Part shown: positions 1-9,004 of the stretch, piece by piece
Layout: each line of letters starts with the position of its first letter
Position numbering within the stretch: the stretch's first letter is position 1
Source of the DNA: Candidatus Woesearchaeota archaeon
Lineage (GTDB): Archaea > Nanobdellota > Nanobdellia > Woesearchaeales > ARS49
Assembly: GCA_019323135.1 (NCBI GenBank)
Contig: JAHWHT010000001.1
Span: 1 to 44,806 of the forward strand
DNA length: 44,806 bases
Reading direction: 5' to 3'
Program-made: the position numbers and the translations under genes
Notes under the pieces: generated by a model
The model's database searches: none
What the model was told of the DNA's origin: nothing
The model's input: only the letters and a program-made list of their open reading frames with translations

Positions 1-188
1 GTCTTAGAAGCATCGATTCTTGAAGTTAGAAGCCATTTTCTTCCAGTAATACCTTTATACTTTTTTTTATCAAAAACCACTGCAAAAGTCTGCTTTTTTA
101 ATCTTAACTTTCCGAATAATTGCGAAAGCGTATCATTAATATCTGCCTTAACATACGTAGTTTTCATGAGATCTTTAGCACTAACCAT
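1..188 (-). CDS. CBS-domain protein, partial (cut by window edge)
   Basis: The first 62 codons of a gene whose 3' end lies outside the window. The start ATG at 188 is preceded by the ribosome site AAGGTGAT about five bases upstream. The protein begins MVSAKDLMKTTYV and continues with the pattern of a CBS half-repeat: an N-terminal D-L-M, a threonine/valine strand, a helix of spaced leucines, FAVVFDKKKYKGITGRKWLL matching the strand-G-I-T-R/K-x-x-L-L core. CBS domains bind adenosyl ligands and regulate enzymes or transporters; the partner domain is not visible. A TATA-like run near 231-240 would serve it, divergent from the ATPase gene. Confidence 0.65.
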   Translation of the reverse strand, partial: MVSAKDLMKTTYVKADINDTLSQLFGKLRLKKQTFAVVFDKKKYKGITGRKWLLTSRIDASK

Positions 189-230
189 GAATATCACCTT
201 TTTTAGTATTAATCTTGGTTATAATATAGT

Positions 231-298
231 ATATTTTAAATGTTTCTATTAGTTTTCACGCCAATACATTTATATATCTGTATATATCTTAAAATAAC
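231..298. promoter_or_regulatory. divergent promoters, CBS gene / P-type ATPase
   Basis: TTTATATAT at 269-277 lies about 25-30 bases before the ATPase ATG at 299, which has no ribosome site, so the ATPase mRNA is probably leaderless. On the other strand the A/T run at 231-240 sits about 25 bases before a plausible start of the CBS transcript, which does have a ribosome site. Confidence 0.5.
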
Positions 299-2911
299 AT
301 GGACGGGTATTATCAAAAAGGTGAAAAAGAGATATTTGAAGAACTAAAGACTTCTGAAAAAGGACTTTCTCAAACAGAGGCAGAAGCAAGATTACAACGC
401 TATGGACCGAATGAAATAACAGAATCAGATAAGATACATCCGCTGCAAATATTTGCGCGGCAGTTCAAGAGTCCACTGGTTTGGGTATTAATAGCAGCAA
501 TGATTATATCATTTGCAGTGAAAGAGTACACAGACTTCTATGTAATACTCGCAATTGTAATACTTAACGCGATTCTAGGATTTATTCAGGAATACAAAGC
601 AGAAACAGCAATAGCATCGCTAAAGAAAATGATATCACTAAAAGCAATAGTGATAAGAAACGGAATGCAGAAAGAAATACCTGCATCACAGTTAGTTCCA
701 GGAGATATAATAGTACTTCACACTGGAGAAAAAGTAGCAGCAGATGCAAGAATAATAGAATCAATAAACATTCAGACACAGGAAGCAAGCCTGACAGGAG
801 AATCATCGCCTGTACAGAAGAAAACAGGAACATTCAAGAGAGAAGAATCTGTTGCAGACCGAGTGAATATGGTCTTTAATGGAACAATAATCACAAAAGG
901 ACGAGGAAAAGCAGTAGTGACAAGAACAGGAATACTGACAGAGATAGGAAAGATAGCAAAACTAATCAAAGAGACAAAACCAGCACCAACACCACTGCAA
1001 AAAAAGCTCACACACTTATCTGGATTTCTAGGCATAACTATAATCGCAATAGCACTATTAATATTTGGGCTAGGTGTGCTGCGCGGAAATGATACATTTA
1101 CAATGTTTTTTGCAGCAATTGCATTAGCAGTTGCAGCAATACCAGAAGGACTGCCTGCAGTTGTGACAGTTTCTTTAGCAATGGGAGTCAAAAAACTAGC
1201 AAAACACAATGCTCTTGTAAGACGACTGCCAAGCGTAGAGACTCTAGGAGCATGCACTGTCATCTGTTCTGATAAAACAGGAACATTAACACACAATGAG
1301 ATGACTGTGAAAAAAATATATGCAAATGATGAAATAGTGAGCGTGTCAGGCTCAGGATATGACTCAGAAGGAAGATTCACAAAAAGCCCGCACAGATTCC
1401 AGGAATTATTAATGGCAGGATTATTGAATAATGATGCTCAGCTCAAAAAAGAAAACAAAACCTGGAGTATAATAGGGGATCCAACAGAAGCAGCATTGCT
1501 AGTGAGTGCAAAAAAAGCAGGAATAGACATAGACCAGATGCGACTCAAGTGCAAAAGAGTGGCTGAAATAGAATTCTCATCAGAAAGAAAATTAATGACT
1601 ACAGTAAACAAAGTAGGGCAAAAAAACATAGCATATGCAAAAGGAGCTCCAGAGATAGTGCTAAACGCGTGCAATAGAGCACTAATAGACGGAAGAGTCA
1701 TCAGATTATCTAAAACAGCAAAAGAAAAAATCCTTGAGGTCAATGAAGAATTTGCAAAAAGTGCTCTAAGAGTGCTTGGCTTTGCATACAAAGAGACAGG
1801 AGAGCACATATCAACAGAGAGCACTGAAAAAGATATGATATTCTTGGGTCTGCAAGGATTGATAGACCCTCCACGGCCAGAAGTAAAAGATGCAATCAAA
1901 AAATGCGAAACAGCAGGAATAAAGGTAATAATGATAACAGGGGACCACAAAGCAACTGCAATGGCAATAGCAAGACAGATTGGCATGAAAGGGAAAGCAG
2001 TTACTGGAATGGATTTAGACAAGCTGGATAACTTTGATGAAATTGTAGAAGACATCGTGGTTTATGCACGGGTAAATCCTACTCATAAATTGAAAATAAT
2101 AGAGGCTCTGAAGAAAAAAGGCCACATCGTAGCAATGACTGGCGATGGAGTAAATGATGCTCCTGCACTGAAAAAATCAGACATAGGCATTGCAATGGGA
2201 ATAACTGGAACAGACGTTGCAAAAGAAGCAAGTGACATGATACTAGCAGATGATAACTTTGCATCAATTGTGAATGCTGTTGAGGAAGGAAGAACTATAT
2301 TTGATAATATTAAAAAGTTTGTTGAATACCTGCTCTCCAGCAATATGGGCGAAGTCTTGACAATATTTATCGCAGTCCTGCTTAAGATGCCGCTGCCATT
2401 GGTTGCAATACAAATACTCTGGATTAACTTGGTTACAGATGGAGCACCAGCACTTTCATTAAGCGCAGACCCAGCAGAACCAAAACTTATGAAACGGCCT
2501 CCTCGCAAAGTTGAAGAAAAAATAGTCAACAAAAGAAGAGGAACAATGATACTTCTCATTGGTACAATTATGATGCTGGGAACTTTAGGAGTTTTCCAGT
2601 GGTACAGCCCTGAAACAAACACAATATATGCGCACACAATGGCATTCACAACACTGATGCTATTCCAGATGTTTAACGTCGTGAATATGAGATCAGAAGA
2701 TTATTCTATATTTGGATTAAAATTGAACAAATGGTTGATTGGGGCAATAATATTATCTGTTGGCCTGCAAGTTGCAGTAATCAATCTGCCATTCTTAAAT
2801 GAAATATTCCGCACAGTTCCACTAAAACTAACAGACTGGCTAGTTGCAATAGCAATCAGCTCATCAGTGTTAATATTTGGAGAAGCAGTAAAGCTATTCA
2901 AGAAAGTATAA
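299..2911 (+). CDS. P-type (P2A-like) Ca2+-transporting ATPase
   Basis: An 870-residue membrane pump that uses ATP to move cations, by family most likely Ca2+ out of the cytoplasm. Visible landmarks: actuator-loop TGES at residues 166-169, M4 motif PEGLP, phosphorylation site DKTGT with Asp325, KGAPE in the nucleotide domain, and the hinge GDGVND at 615-620. M5 carries SSNMGEV and M6 NLVTDGAPA, matching the glutamate, asparagine and aspartate ligands of SERCA/PMR1-type Ca2+ pumps. Length is normal for the short P2A form without regulatory tails. The next gene, an antiporter of the Ca2+/cation family, starts one base after the stop, so the pair forms a cation-export unit. Na+ or Mn2+ specificity cannot be excluded. 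Confidence 0.9.
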   Translation: MDGYYQKGEKEIFEELKTSEKGLSQTEAEARLQRYGPNEITESDKIHPLQIFARQFKSPLVWVLIAAMIISFAVKEYTDFYVILAIVILNAILGFIQEYKAETAIASLKKMISLKAIVIRNGMQKEIPASQLVPGDIIVLHTGEKVAADARIIESINIQTQEASLTGESSPVQKKTGTFKREESVADRVNMVFNGTIITKGRGKAVVTRTGILTEIGKIAKLIKETKPAPTPLQKKLTHLSGFLGITIIAIALLIFGLGVLRGNDTFTMFFAAIALAVAAIPEGLPAVVTVSLAMGVKKLAKHNALVRRLPSVETLGACTVICSDKTGTLTHNEMTVKKIYANDEIVSVSGSGYDSEGRFTKSPHRFQELLMAGLLNNDAQLKKENKTWSIIGDPTEAALLVSAKKAGIDIDQMRLKCKRVAEIEFSSERKLMTTVNKVGQKNIAYAKGAPEIVLNACNRALIDGRVIRLSKTAKEKILEVNEEFAKSALRVLGFAYKETGEHISTESTEKDMIFLGLQGLIDPPRPEVKDAIKKCETAGIKVIMITGDHKATAMAIARQIGMKGKAVTGMDLDKLDNFDEIVEDIVVYARVNPTHKLKIIEALKKKGHIVAMTGDGVNDAPALKKSDIGIAMGITGTDVAKEASDMILADDNFASIVNAVEEGRTIFDNIKKFVEYLLSSNMGEVLTIFIAVLLKMPLPLVAIQILWINLVTDGAPALSLSADPAEPKLMKRPPRKVEEKIVNKRRGTMILLIGTIMMLGTLGVFQWYSPETNTIYAHTMAFTTLMLFQMFNVVNMRSEDYSIFGLKLNKWLIGAIILSVGLQVAVINLPFLNEIFRTVPLKLTDWLVAIAISSSVLIFGEAVKLFKKV

Positions 2912-2912
2912 A

Positions 2913-3878
2913 ATGATACTAGAACTAGGGGCACAGTTTGCACAGGCAAATCCTATTATATTCTATGGTATTGCATGTATTCTTAGTTTAGTGATTGTCT
3001 TAAAATCTTCTGACTTAGCAATATATGGAATATCTAATTATGCTAAAAAATTAGGGATATCCCACTACTTAATAGGATTCTTAGTAGTTGCAGTAGGTAC
3101 TTCTCTTCCTGAATTAGTTGCCGCAGTTACAGGAGCATTTGCAAACCAGACAGAACTTGTTTTAGGAACAGTTATTGGCTCTAACATAAGTGACTTGACA
3201 TTAGTGCTGGGAATAATGGTATTGGTTGGAAGAAAAATCAAGATAGAGCACCCTATTGTTGGAAAAACCTTTTTCATGACACTCATGCTTGTTGCACTGC
3301 CATTGATATTAGTATCTGACGGAGCATTGACAAGACCAGATGGCTTTATTTTACTGGCAGGTTTTGCAGCATATGTAGCAAGCTTGTGGATAAAAGAAGG
3401 GAAAATGGGCCATATGAAGGAAACTGTCCATCTTAAACATTTATGGAGAGACGGATTAATCTTTGCAGGAGCAATAGTAGCATTATTAGTGGGCGCAAGA
3501 ATATTGATATACTCTTCATCACAGATAGCAGCAATAGCAGGAATCTCTCCTTATGTTATTGGTTTAACATTGATTGCACTAGGAACATCTTTACCAGAAG
3601 TAATGGTTGAGGTGAAATCAATATTGCAAGGAATCAGTAGTTTAGCATTTGGGGATTTAATTGGTTCAATTGTCGCTAATTCTACATTGGTTTTAGGACT
3701 TGTTGCATTAATTAACCCTATTGCCCTAGACCCTTGGACAATCGGACTGGCATCTGCATTCATGATGGGAACGCTTTTGTTAAGTCTTTACTTCATGACC
3801 AAGAAAACAATAACCTGGAGACATGGAATACTTCTAGTCAGCATATATGCAGTGTTTTTTGTGATGCAGTTTATTTAA
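2913..3878 (+). CDS. CaCA-family Na+/Ca2+ antiporter (YrbG-like)
   Basis: A 321-residue integral membrane antiporter made of two homologous halves. The alpha-1 repeat shows GTSLPELVAAVTG followed by GTVIGSNISD, and the alpha-2 repeat shows GTSLPEVMVEV followed by GDLIGSIVANS; these repeats carry the ion-coordinating acidic residues in the family. About ten hydrophobic segments are evident. It starts one base after the P-type ATPase stop, so the two are almost certainly co-transcribed: one ATP-driven and one gradient-driven cation exporter. Exchange of Ca2+ for Na+ or H+ is inferred from the family. Confidence 0.88.
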   Translation: MILELGAQFAQANPIIFYGIACILSLVIVLKSSDLAIYGISNYAKKLGISHYLIGFLVVAVGTSLPELVAAVTGAFANQTELVLGTVIGSNISDLTLVLGIMVLVGRKIKIEHPIVGKTFFMTLMLVALPLILVSDGALTRPDGFILLAGFAAYVASLWIKEGKMGHMKETVHLKHLWRDGLIFAGAIVALLVGARILIYSSSQIAAIAGISPYVIGLTLIALGTSLPEVMVEVKSILQGISSLAFGDLIGSIVANSTLVLGLVALINPIALDPWTIGLASAFMMGTLLLSLYFMTKKTITWRHGILLVSIYAVFFVMQFI

Positions 3879-3961
3879 TCACTAACTGGTGTCAGTTTAC
3901 ACGAAGCTTTTTAAAGTATCCTCAGTTCTTTCCCCTGTAAGAATTATAGTGGGGGATACTA

Positions 3962-5587
3962 ATGAAGAAACCAGGAATTATCAAGACTACACTTACCGGA
4001 CTATTACTGACAGCACTAGCAACACTATCAAGTTGTGTTGAGAAAGAAACAGAATATGTTGATGTACATCACTGGCAGACACCAGTAGCAGATATCGAAG
4101 CAATTTCTGATGACGGCGATTTTACTGCACTAGAAGTTCGGGAAAAAGATGACTGGGAAGTCTACGTATTCAACATGCAGACAGGAACAGCAACAAACAT
4201 ATCCAATGACCCAATAAACAGCGATAAAACTGTTGGTTTTGCAGGACATCATTTAATCACGCTTTCTGAAAACCCACAAGACATAGAAAATATTAAAATA
4301 TATGATGTAGAAACAGGTCTGCTTACATTTGAATCAGATGCGTATAGCTGGATAGGTCAAGAAATAATTCCGTATGGTGCAGGCACAAAAGTCTTGATGA
4401 ATCTAGACGACGGCACTGGCGCAAATATCTTTACCCACACACTCGGAGAAAATACTCTAGAAAAATTAATCACAGGTTCTGCTTACAGCTATATTGAGAA
4501 AGCCTCAGAAGACAAAAGCTTAATTTTTATTGAACATGACAGTCCAAGCGGACCTACCATGTCAATCTTTAGACCTGCGGATGGTTCAATAACGCCAGTT
4601 TTAAATCTTTCAAATCATGATGTGCGCCACATATCAAAAAACAATAAAACAGCAGTTATGGTAAATTGGAATTATCCAAACTCAGATCTAAAAACATTAG
4701 ACATTGATACAAACACAGTAAACTTAGTAAACCTGCCTACAGGAAAAAGATATGATTTTGTGTATGACATATCTGAAAATGGTGAAACTGCAATGGTTAT
4801 GCTGCAAGATACTGCGACAGACAATAGAGAATGGTACTGTCTTGACACTGCAACACAGACACTAGACTTTATAACAGATGCAGAAGTTGGAGCTGCAATC
4901 TATGACCCGCAATCAATTTCAGCAGACGGTACAATAACTGCTTTTAGAGATTGGAGCAGTCCGGAAATAAGGTTGTTCAATGCAGACACAGATGAATTTT
5001 ATGACCCATTTAACGCAATAACTCACACAGGCTCTAGTATACTCGGTTTTACCTCAGACGGCAAAGCAGTACTGGATTACAGCACAAATGTCGGATGGTA
5101 TGGAATAAGCAATCTTGTTTTACATGACCCTGCAACAAAGACAAACACGCCTATAGAAGACAGCAACTTTAGCAACAGATGGACTGCAGAAATGCTTCCG
5201 GGCAATCAGCACCTAGCAAGAGACGCAGAAGAGATAGCAACAGGCTGGGAAGTTGTGATTCTAGAAGACTTACTTAATGCAACTAAGAAAATCATACAAT
5301 TGCCAGGATTAGATGCGAACTATGTAGACCATTCCCCAGACGGCTCAACAGTATACATTGAAAGCAGAAGCAATATGCCTAATTTGTTTGCATATGACTT
5401 GGCTACTGAAGCAGTAACGCAGATAACCAATAACACAGATGAGTCTGTTAATGGCTTCAGGATAGAAAAGCATTCTGCAGATGGCCAGAGCTTGATATTC
5501 AGAGAATACAATTGGAATGGAACAGAAACATACAAACAATTGGACTTTGATACTGGCGACATAAAAATAGTTGCATACGAAGATTAA
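3962..5587 (+). CDS. lipoprotein with TolB/PD40-type beta-propeller
   Basis: A 541-residue predicted surface lipoprotein. The N-terminus has basic residues, a hydrophobic stretch and a lipobox ending TLSSC, so Cys25 would be lipidated and the rest exported. The mature part consists of repeating strands with the PD40 pattern (S-x-D-G-x-x followed by a D-x-x-T turn), for example SADGTITAFRDW, SPDGSTVYIES and SADGQSLIFRE, which suggests a six- or seven-bladed propeller. The ATG follows a GGGGGAT ribosome site, and TTTTTAAAG near 3910 is a likely TATA box. The ligand is unknown. An Lgt homologue that could lipidate it is encoded at 19286. Confidence 0.75.
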   Translation: MKKPGIIKTTLTGLLLTALATLSSCVEKETEYVDVHHWQTPVADIEAISDDGDFTALEVREKDDWEVYVFNMQTGTATNISNDPINSDKTVGFAGHHLITLSENPQDIENIKIYDVETGLLTFESDAYSWIGQEIIPYGAGTKVLMNLDDGTGANIFTHTLGENTLEKLITGSAYSYIEKASEDKSLIFIEHDSPSGPTMSIFRPADGSITPVLNLSNHDVRHISKNNKTAVMVNWNYPNSDLKTLDIDTNTVNLVNLPTGKRYDFVYDISENGETAMVMLQDTATDNREWYCLDTATQTLDFITDAEVGAAIYDPQSISADGTITAFRDWSSPEIRLFNADTDEFYDPFNAITHTGSSILGFTSDGKAVLDYSTNVGWYGISNLVLHDPATKTNTPIEDSNFSNRWTAEMLPGNQHLARDAEEIATGWEVVILEDLLNATKKIIQLPGLDANYVDHSPDGSTVYIESRSNMPNLFAYDLATEAVTQITNNTDESVNGFRIEKHSADGQSLIFREYNWNGTETYKQLDFDTGDIKIVAYED

Positions 5588-5595
5588 TTTTTTTT
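5588..5595 (+). terminator. oligo-T terminator
   Basis: A run of eight T directly after the stop codon of the propeller lipoprotein gene, followed by more T-rich sequence. Archaeal termination commonly needs only such a U tract. Confidence 0.45.
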
Positions 5596-5648
5596 CTTCT
5601 TATTTTTGTCATTAATTTTAAAAAGAATCACCTATTAGATTGGATTTT

Positions 5649-6065
5649 ATGGGGATTGAGAAATTTGTGCCTCGCACAGAGGAATTAGAAAGTATTGAAG
5701 TAATTGAAGGAGTTATTGTGGCAGTTTATCCGCATAGCACTAATCCTGTTCTAGTGCAGCTTGATGGATACAACCATAAAAGCGAGATTCCTAAATATAG
5801 TTTTGCATGCTCAAGCGATGATCTTGATGAAGTCACTGGCGGAAGAAAAATAAAATATTACAGATGGACAACTAAAAAAGGATTGCATGGAGAGCTGATA
5901 GATCTTCTTCCAGAGCCAAAAAATACATTTGACTATGAAGATGGAGATACAGAAGTAGCGAAAGGGTTATATGCAAAAGACATACAAGAATTTAAAGAAG
6001 ATGCAGAATTAGAAAAATCTATTGATGAAGCAATAGACCAAATAGATGACTTAAAACAAGATTAA
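5649..6065 (+). CDS. hypothetical acidic protein
   Basis: A 138-residue soluble protein that I do not recognise. The N-terminal half alternates beta-like stretches (VIEGVIVAVYPHS, PVLVQLDGY, KIKYYRWTTKKG); the C-terminal third is very acidic and helical (EDAELEKSIDEAIDQIDDL). A TTG at 5640 could add three residues, but the TATA-like TTTTAAAA near 5616-5623 lies about 25-30 bases before the ATG at 5649, favouring that start on a leaderless mRNA. The 3' end overlaps the convergent porB stop by four bases. The fold could be a small OB or Tudor-like barrel; this is only a guess. Confidence 0.6.
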   Translation: MGIEKFVPRTEELESIEVIEGVIVAVYPHSTNPVLVQLDGYNHKSEIPKYSFACSSDDLDEVTGGRKIKYYRWTTKKGLHGELIDLLPEPKNTFDYEDGDTEVAKGLYAKDIQEFKEDAELEKSIDEAIDQIDDLKQD

Positions 6066-6961
6066 TACTCTTCTGCTTCCCAGAATCTTGCTTTTGTAAT
6101 CATTTCCCATTCTTTGACAACAATCTTCTGGATTTCGACAATTTGTTCTTCTGTTAAGTGCTTGAATCTGCCCTGCATCTTTAATGCGTCTCTGACAGGA
6201 GTCATCTGAGGTGTGTGGCTGATTGTGAATTTCTTTTTCTCAATTTCATAGAGAGGCCACATGCCTGATTCAACCATCATTTTTCCTGCTTTTAGTGTTT
6301 CATTAGGTTTTACCAACCAGCCTGGTTCGCAGGGAGCTAATAAATCAATAAAGACAGAACCTTCAACTTTAGCAGCCTTTCTTAATTTCTTGATAAAATC
6401 AAAAGGATATGAAACACAAGCAGTTGCACAGTACTCTGCACCACCCATTGCCATCATCTTTGCCATGTTTTTTCTTGGCAAAAGATTTCCTTTAGGGGGC
6501 GGAGTTGTTGTTGTGCGGGCATACTGTTCTGTAGCAGAAGAACACTGATGACCTGTGTTAGCAAACTGACAATTGTTATAGCAAATGTAAATTATTTTTT
6601 CATTACGGTGAATCATTCCACTCAAAGACTGCAGACCAATATCATAAGTAGCACCATCACCTGCATAGACAACAACATGAGTGTCTTTGTCTTTCTTAAG
6701 TGCTTTTAGACCCATTAATATTCCTGCAGAGACTGCACCGCCATTTTCAATAGCGCCGTGAACCCACGGGATTCTATAGGGGGTAAAAGGCCAGGTAGCT
6801 GTTAGAGTCATGCAGCCAGAAGAGTTAACCATTATGACATTCTTTCCAAGAGCAATGAGCATCAATCTAATACCAAGAATAGGATTACAGCCAGAGCAAG
6901 CAAAAGTCCCGCCAGTAATCAAATGAGGTTTTTTCATCTCTTCCTTAATATTAAAATCCAT
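6062..6961 (-). CDS. porB: pyruvate:ferredoxin oxidoreductase, beta subunit
   Basis: The thiamine diphosphate-binding subunit of the archaeal four-subunit enzyme that converts pyruvate and CoA to acetyl-CoA and CO2 and reduces ferredoxin. It has the N-terminal GTFACSGCNPILG cysteine pair that helps ligate a [4Fe-4S] cluster, the TDP/Mg2+ motif GDGATYDIG, and YNNCQFANTGHQCSSATE typical of PorB. At 299 residues it is of usual length. It is the last gene of the minus-strand por operon and is separated from porA by 76 bases containing a strong hairpin. Other 2-oxoacid specificities are possible; pyruvate is favoured by the subunit set and by the aminotransferase upstream. Confidence 0.9.
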   Translation of the reverse strand: MDFNIKEEMKKPHLITGGTFACSGCNPILGIRLMLIALGKNVIMVNSSGCMTLTATWPFTPYRIPWVHGAIENGGAVSAGILMGLKALKKDKDTHVVVYAGDGATYDIGLQSLSGMIHRNEKIIYICYNNCQFANTGHQCSSATEQYARTTTTPPPKGNLLPRKNMAKMMAMGGAEYCATACVSYPFDFIKKLRKAAKVEGSVFIDLLAPCEPGWLVKPNETLKAGKMMVESGMWPLYEIEKKKFTISHTPQMTPVRDALKMQGRFKHLTEEQIVEIQKIVVKEWEMITKARFWEAEEY

Positions 6962-6999
6962 CTTTATTGTCCTCTATATGCAAAAAGGATTTTGATACT

Positions 7000-7025
7000 C
7001 AAAAAATTCGCTTTTGAATTTTTTG
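7000..7025 (-). repeat. perfect hairpin in the porA-porB gap
   Basis: Ten-base perfect inverted repeat CAAAAAATTC / GAATTTTTTG around a six-base loop, within the 76-base spacer between porA and porB. On the transcribed minus strand the 3' arm is T-rich, so it may be a partial terminator, a processing site or a stabilising 3' end for the upstream message. Confidence 0.55.
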
Positions 7026-7037
7026 TGGTATTAAAAT

Positions 7038-8177
7038 CTACATCTGCCATTTTCTATCATCTGCTTTAGTTTTCATAATATCATTTAAAATTTCAATATA
7101 ATCCTCTTCTGAAACAAAATTGCCACCAAGACCCTGAACATAATCTGAAATAATCTTTTTAGTTCCATAGAGAGCCATCTTAATCTCTGGATACAAAATG
7201 CCGCCCATTCCTGGACAGATATTCTGGTCAACAACTGCAATCTTATTTACTTTTTCAAGAGCTTTTCTTAACTGTGCTTCTGGGAAAGGCCTGAACAATC
7301 TAATTCTTAGCAATCCTACTTTTTTCCCTTTTTCTCTCATAGTATCAACAGCAGCTCTTGCAATAGTTGCATTAGCACCAATCATTACAATAACTGCGTC
7401 AGCATCTTTAACTTTGTATTCATCAAGAAAATCATATTTTCTTCCAGTGAGCTTGGCCCATTCTTTGTGAACTTTGTCAATAACAGTAAAAGAATCCAGC
7501 ATTGCAGTGTGCAGCTGCTGCCTATATCGCATGTAATCCAGACCCATTGCAGGAATACCTAGAGTCATCGGCTTTTTTACATCTAATCTAATCTCTAATT
7601 CAGGGTGAGGCAGAAACTTATCAACTAATTTCTGTTCAGGAATATCAACTTCAGTTCTTGTGTAGGAATGAACAAAACCATCCATGTTAACAATCACTGG
7701 CAAAAGAATTTTGGGATTTTCAGAAACTTTATAGCCCATTATCACGCTGTCTAAAACCTCTTGATTAGTCTCGCAGATAAACATAATCCAGCCAGCATCA
7801 CGCATAGCTAAAGTATCATTATGATCTGGCCATAAACCAATCGGGGCAGATATACACCTTGAGACTGTTGTCATGACCATCGGAGTTCTGCAGCCAGAGA
7901 TTATCGGAAGAATCTCATGCATTAATAATAATCCTTGTGAAGAAGTTGCTGTAAAAGTCCTTGCACCTGTCATAGAAGAGCCTAAACAAGCAGAGGCAGC
8001 ACTGTGTTCTGATTCAAGCACAACAAACTCTCCTTTGAATTCGCCTTTTGCATTCCATTCAGCAATAGTCTCGATTATTTCAGTAGTTGGAGTGATAGGG
8101 AAACAAGGGACACACTGCACTTTAGCTCTTCTAGCTCCCCAGGCAGCACACTTGTTTCCGTCAATAATATCAATCAT
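7038..8177 (-). CDS. porA: pyruvate:ferredoxin oxidoreductase, alpha subunit
   Basis: The 379-residue alpha subunit, which contributes the pyrimidine-binding half of the TDP site. Family landmarks are the N-terminal PCFPITPTTEIIE, SEHSAASACLGSSMTGARTFTATS with the expected glutamate, and the C-terminal domain II (DADAVIVMIGANATIARAAVD then KVGLLRIRLFRPFP and VDQNICPGMGG). It lies six bases downstream of porD and is expressed with it. The subunit order G-D-A-B matches Pyrococcus- and Methanothermobacter-type operons. Confidence 0.92.
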   Translation of the reverse strand: MIDIIDGNKCAAWGARRAKVQCVPCFPITPTTEIIETIAEWNAKGEFKGEFVVLESEHSAASACLGSSMTGARTFTATSSQGLLLMHEILPIISGCRTPMVMTTVSRCISAPIGLWPDHNDTLAMRDAGWIMFICETNQEVLDSVIMGYKVSENPKILLPVIVNMDGFVHSYTRTEVDIPEQKLVDKFLPHPELEIRLDVKKPMTLGIPAMGLDYMRYRQQLHTAMLDSFTVIDKVHKEWAKLTGRKYDFLDEYKVKDADAVIVMIGANATIARAAVDTMREKGKKVGLLRIRLFRPFPEAQLRKALEKVNKIAVVDQNICPGMGGILYPEIKMALYGTKKIISDYVQGLGGNFVSEEDYIEILNDIMKTKADDRKWQM

Positions 8178-8183
8178 TCTTTA

Positions 8184-8480
8184 TTAGCCTCTTTCTTTTT
8201 TTACAGTTATGCACTTAACAGGACAAATCTCGACACACAATAAACAGCCTTTGCAGACTTTTCCATCACAGACAGGAAAACCTTTTTTGTCTACTGAATA
8301 AGCAGCATCAGGACAGTGTAACCAGCATAGGCCGCACTTAATACATTTTTCATAATCAATAACCGGCTTAAACACACGCCAATTAGCTCGCTCAACTAAT
8401 TTCTGTTTTTCAACAGCATAAGGAATACCTTTTTTCCCAAGATTCTTGAATTCCTTTTCTTTGATTAACTTGCTCAACAT
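8184..8480 (-). CDS. porD: pyruvate:ferredoxin oxidoreductase, delta (ferredoxin) subunit
   Basis: A 98-residue 2[4Fe-4S] ferredoxin subunit that carries electrons from the TDP site to external ferredoxin. Two classical cluster motifs are visible: CIKCGLCWLHCP and CKGCLLCVEICP. The gene overlaps the end of porG by seven bases and begins ATG after an AAGGTGG ribosome site, so the two are translationally coupled. Confidence 0.92.
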   Translation of the reverse strand: MLSKLIKEKEFKNLGKKGIPYAVEKQKLVERANWRVFKPVIDYEKCIKCGLCWLHCPDAAYSVDKKGFPVCDGKVCKGCLLCVEICPVKCITVKKERG

Positions 8481-9004
8481 ACCACCTTATCATAACATAT
8501 TTTTGCTGCCTCTAAATTTTTCTTGACAGCTTCTGGATGTTTTAATCCTAATTCGATTCCAACTGCTTTTTTCAGATGCTTGAAATCAATTTCTGGAAAA
8601 ATCTTAACAAACGCACCTAGTAAAGCAATATTTGGAACGTTTCTGCCAAGAATCTCCATTGCAACGCCAGTAGCATCTGCTCTGCAATACTCAACATCTA
8701 ATTTCAAATCTTTAGCAGTGTTGATTAACTCTTTTGTTGTCTTTTTTCTGCCCTGAAGATGACAGGCCAGTTCTAAAGTGTCATCAAGAACAAGTATGTA
8801 ATCTGGATTCCAGACATAACCTCTAGTGTTGATTTTATTTTTGTTTATCCTGACAAAACTAGTTACAGGCGCACCTCTTCTCTCTGCACCGTATAGAGCA
8901 AAGTCTTGAGTTACATAACCTGCAAGATATGCTGCTCTTGCTAGAATCTGGGCAGCTTTTTTAACACCCTGCCCGCCTCTTCCATGAATCCTGATTGAAA
9001 TCAT
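8474..9004 (-). CDS. porG: pyruvate:ferredoxin oxidoreductase, gamma subunit
   Basis: The 176-residue gamma subunit. It opens with the signature RIHGRGGQGVKKAAQILARAA and continues with DFALYGAERRGAPVTSFVRI, both typical of PorG, which builds the CoA-binding region of the complex. Its ATG overlaps the stop of the upstream aminotransferase as ATGA, and its own stop overlaps porD, so translation runs from the aminotransferase through porG and porD without gaps. Confidence 0.92.
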   Translation of the reverse strand: MISIRIHGRGGQGVKKAAQILARAAYLAGYVTQDFALYGAERRGAPVTSFVRINKNKINTRGYVWNPDYILVLDDTLELACHLQGRKKTTKELINTAKDLKLDVEYCRADATGVAMEILGRNVPNIALLGAFVKIFPEIDFKHLKKAVGIELGLKHPEAVKKNLEAAKICYDKVVC

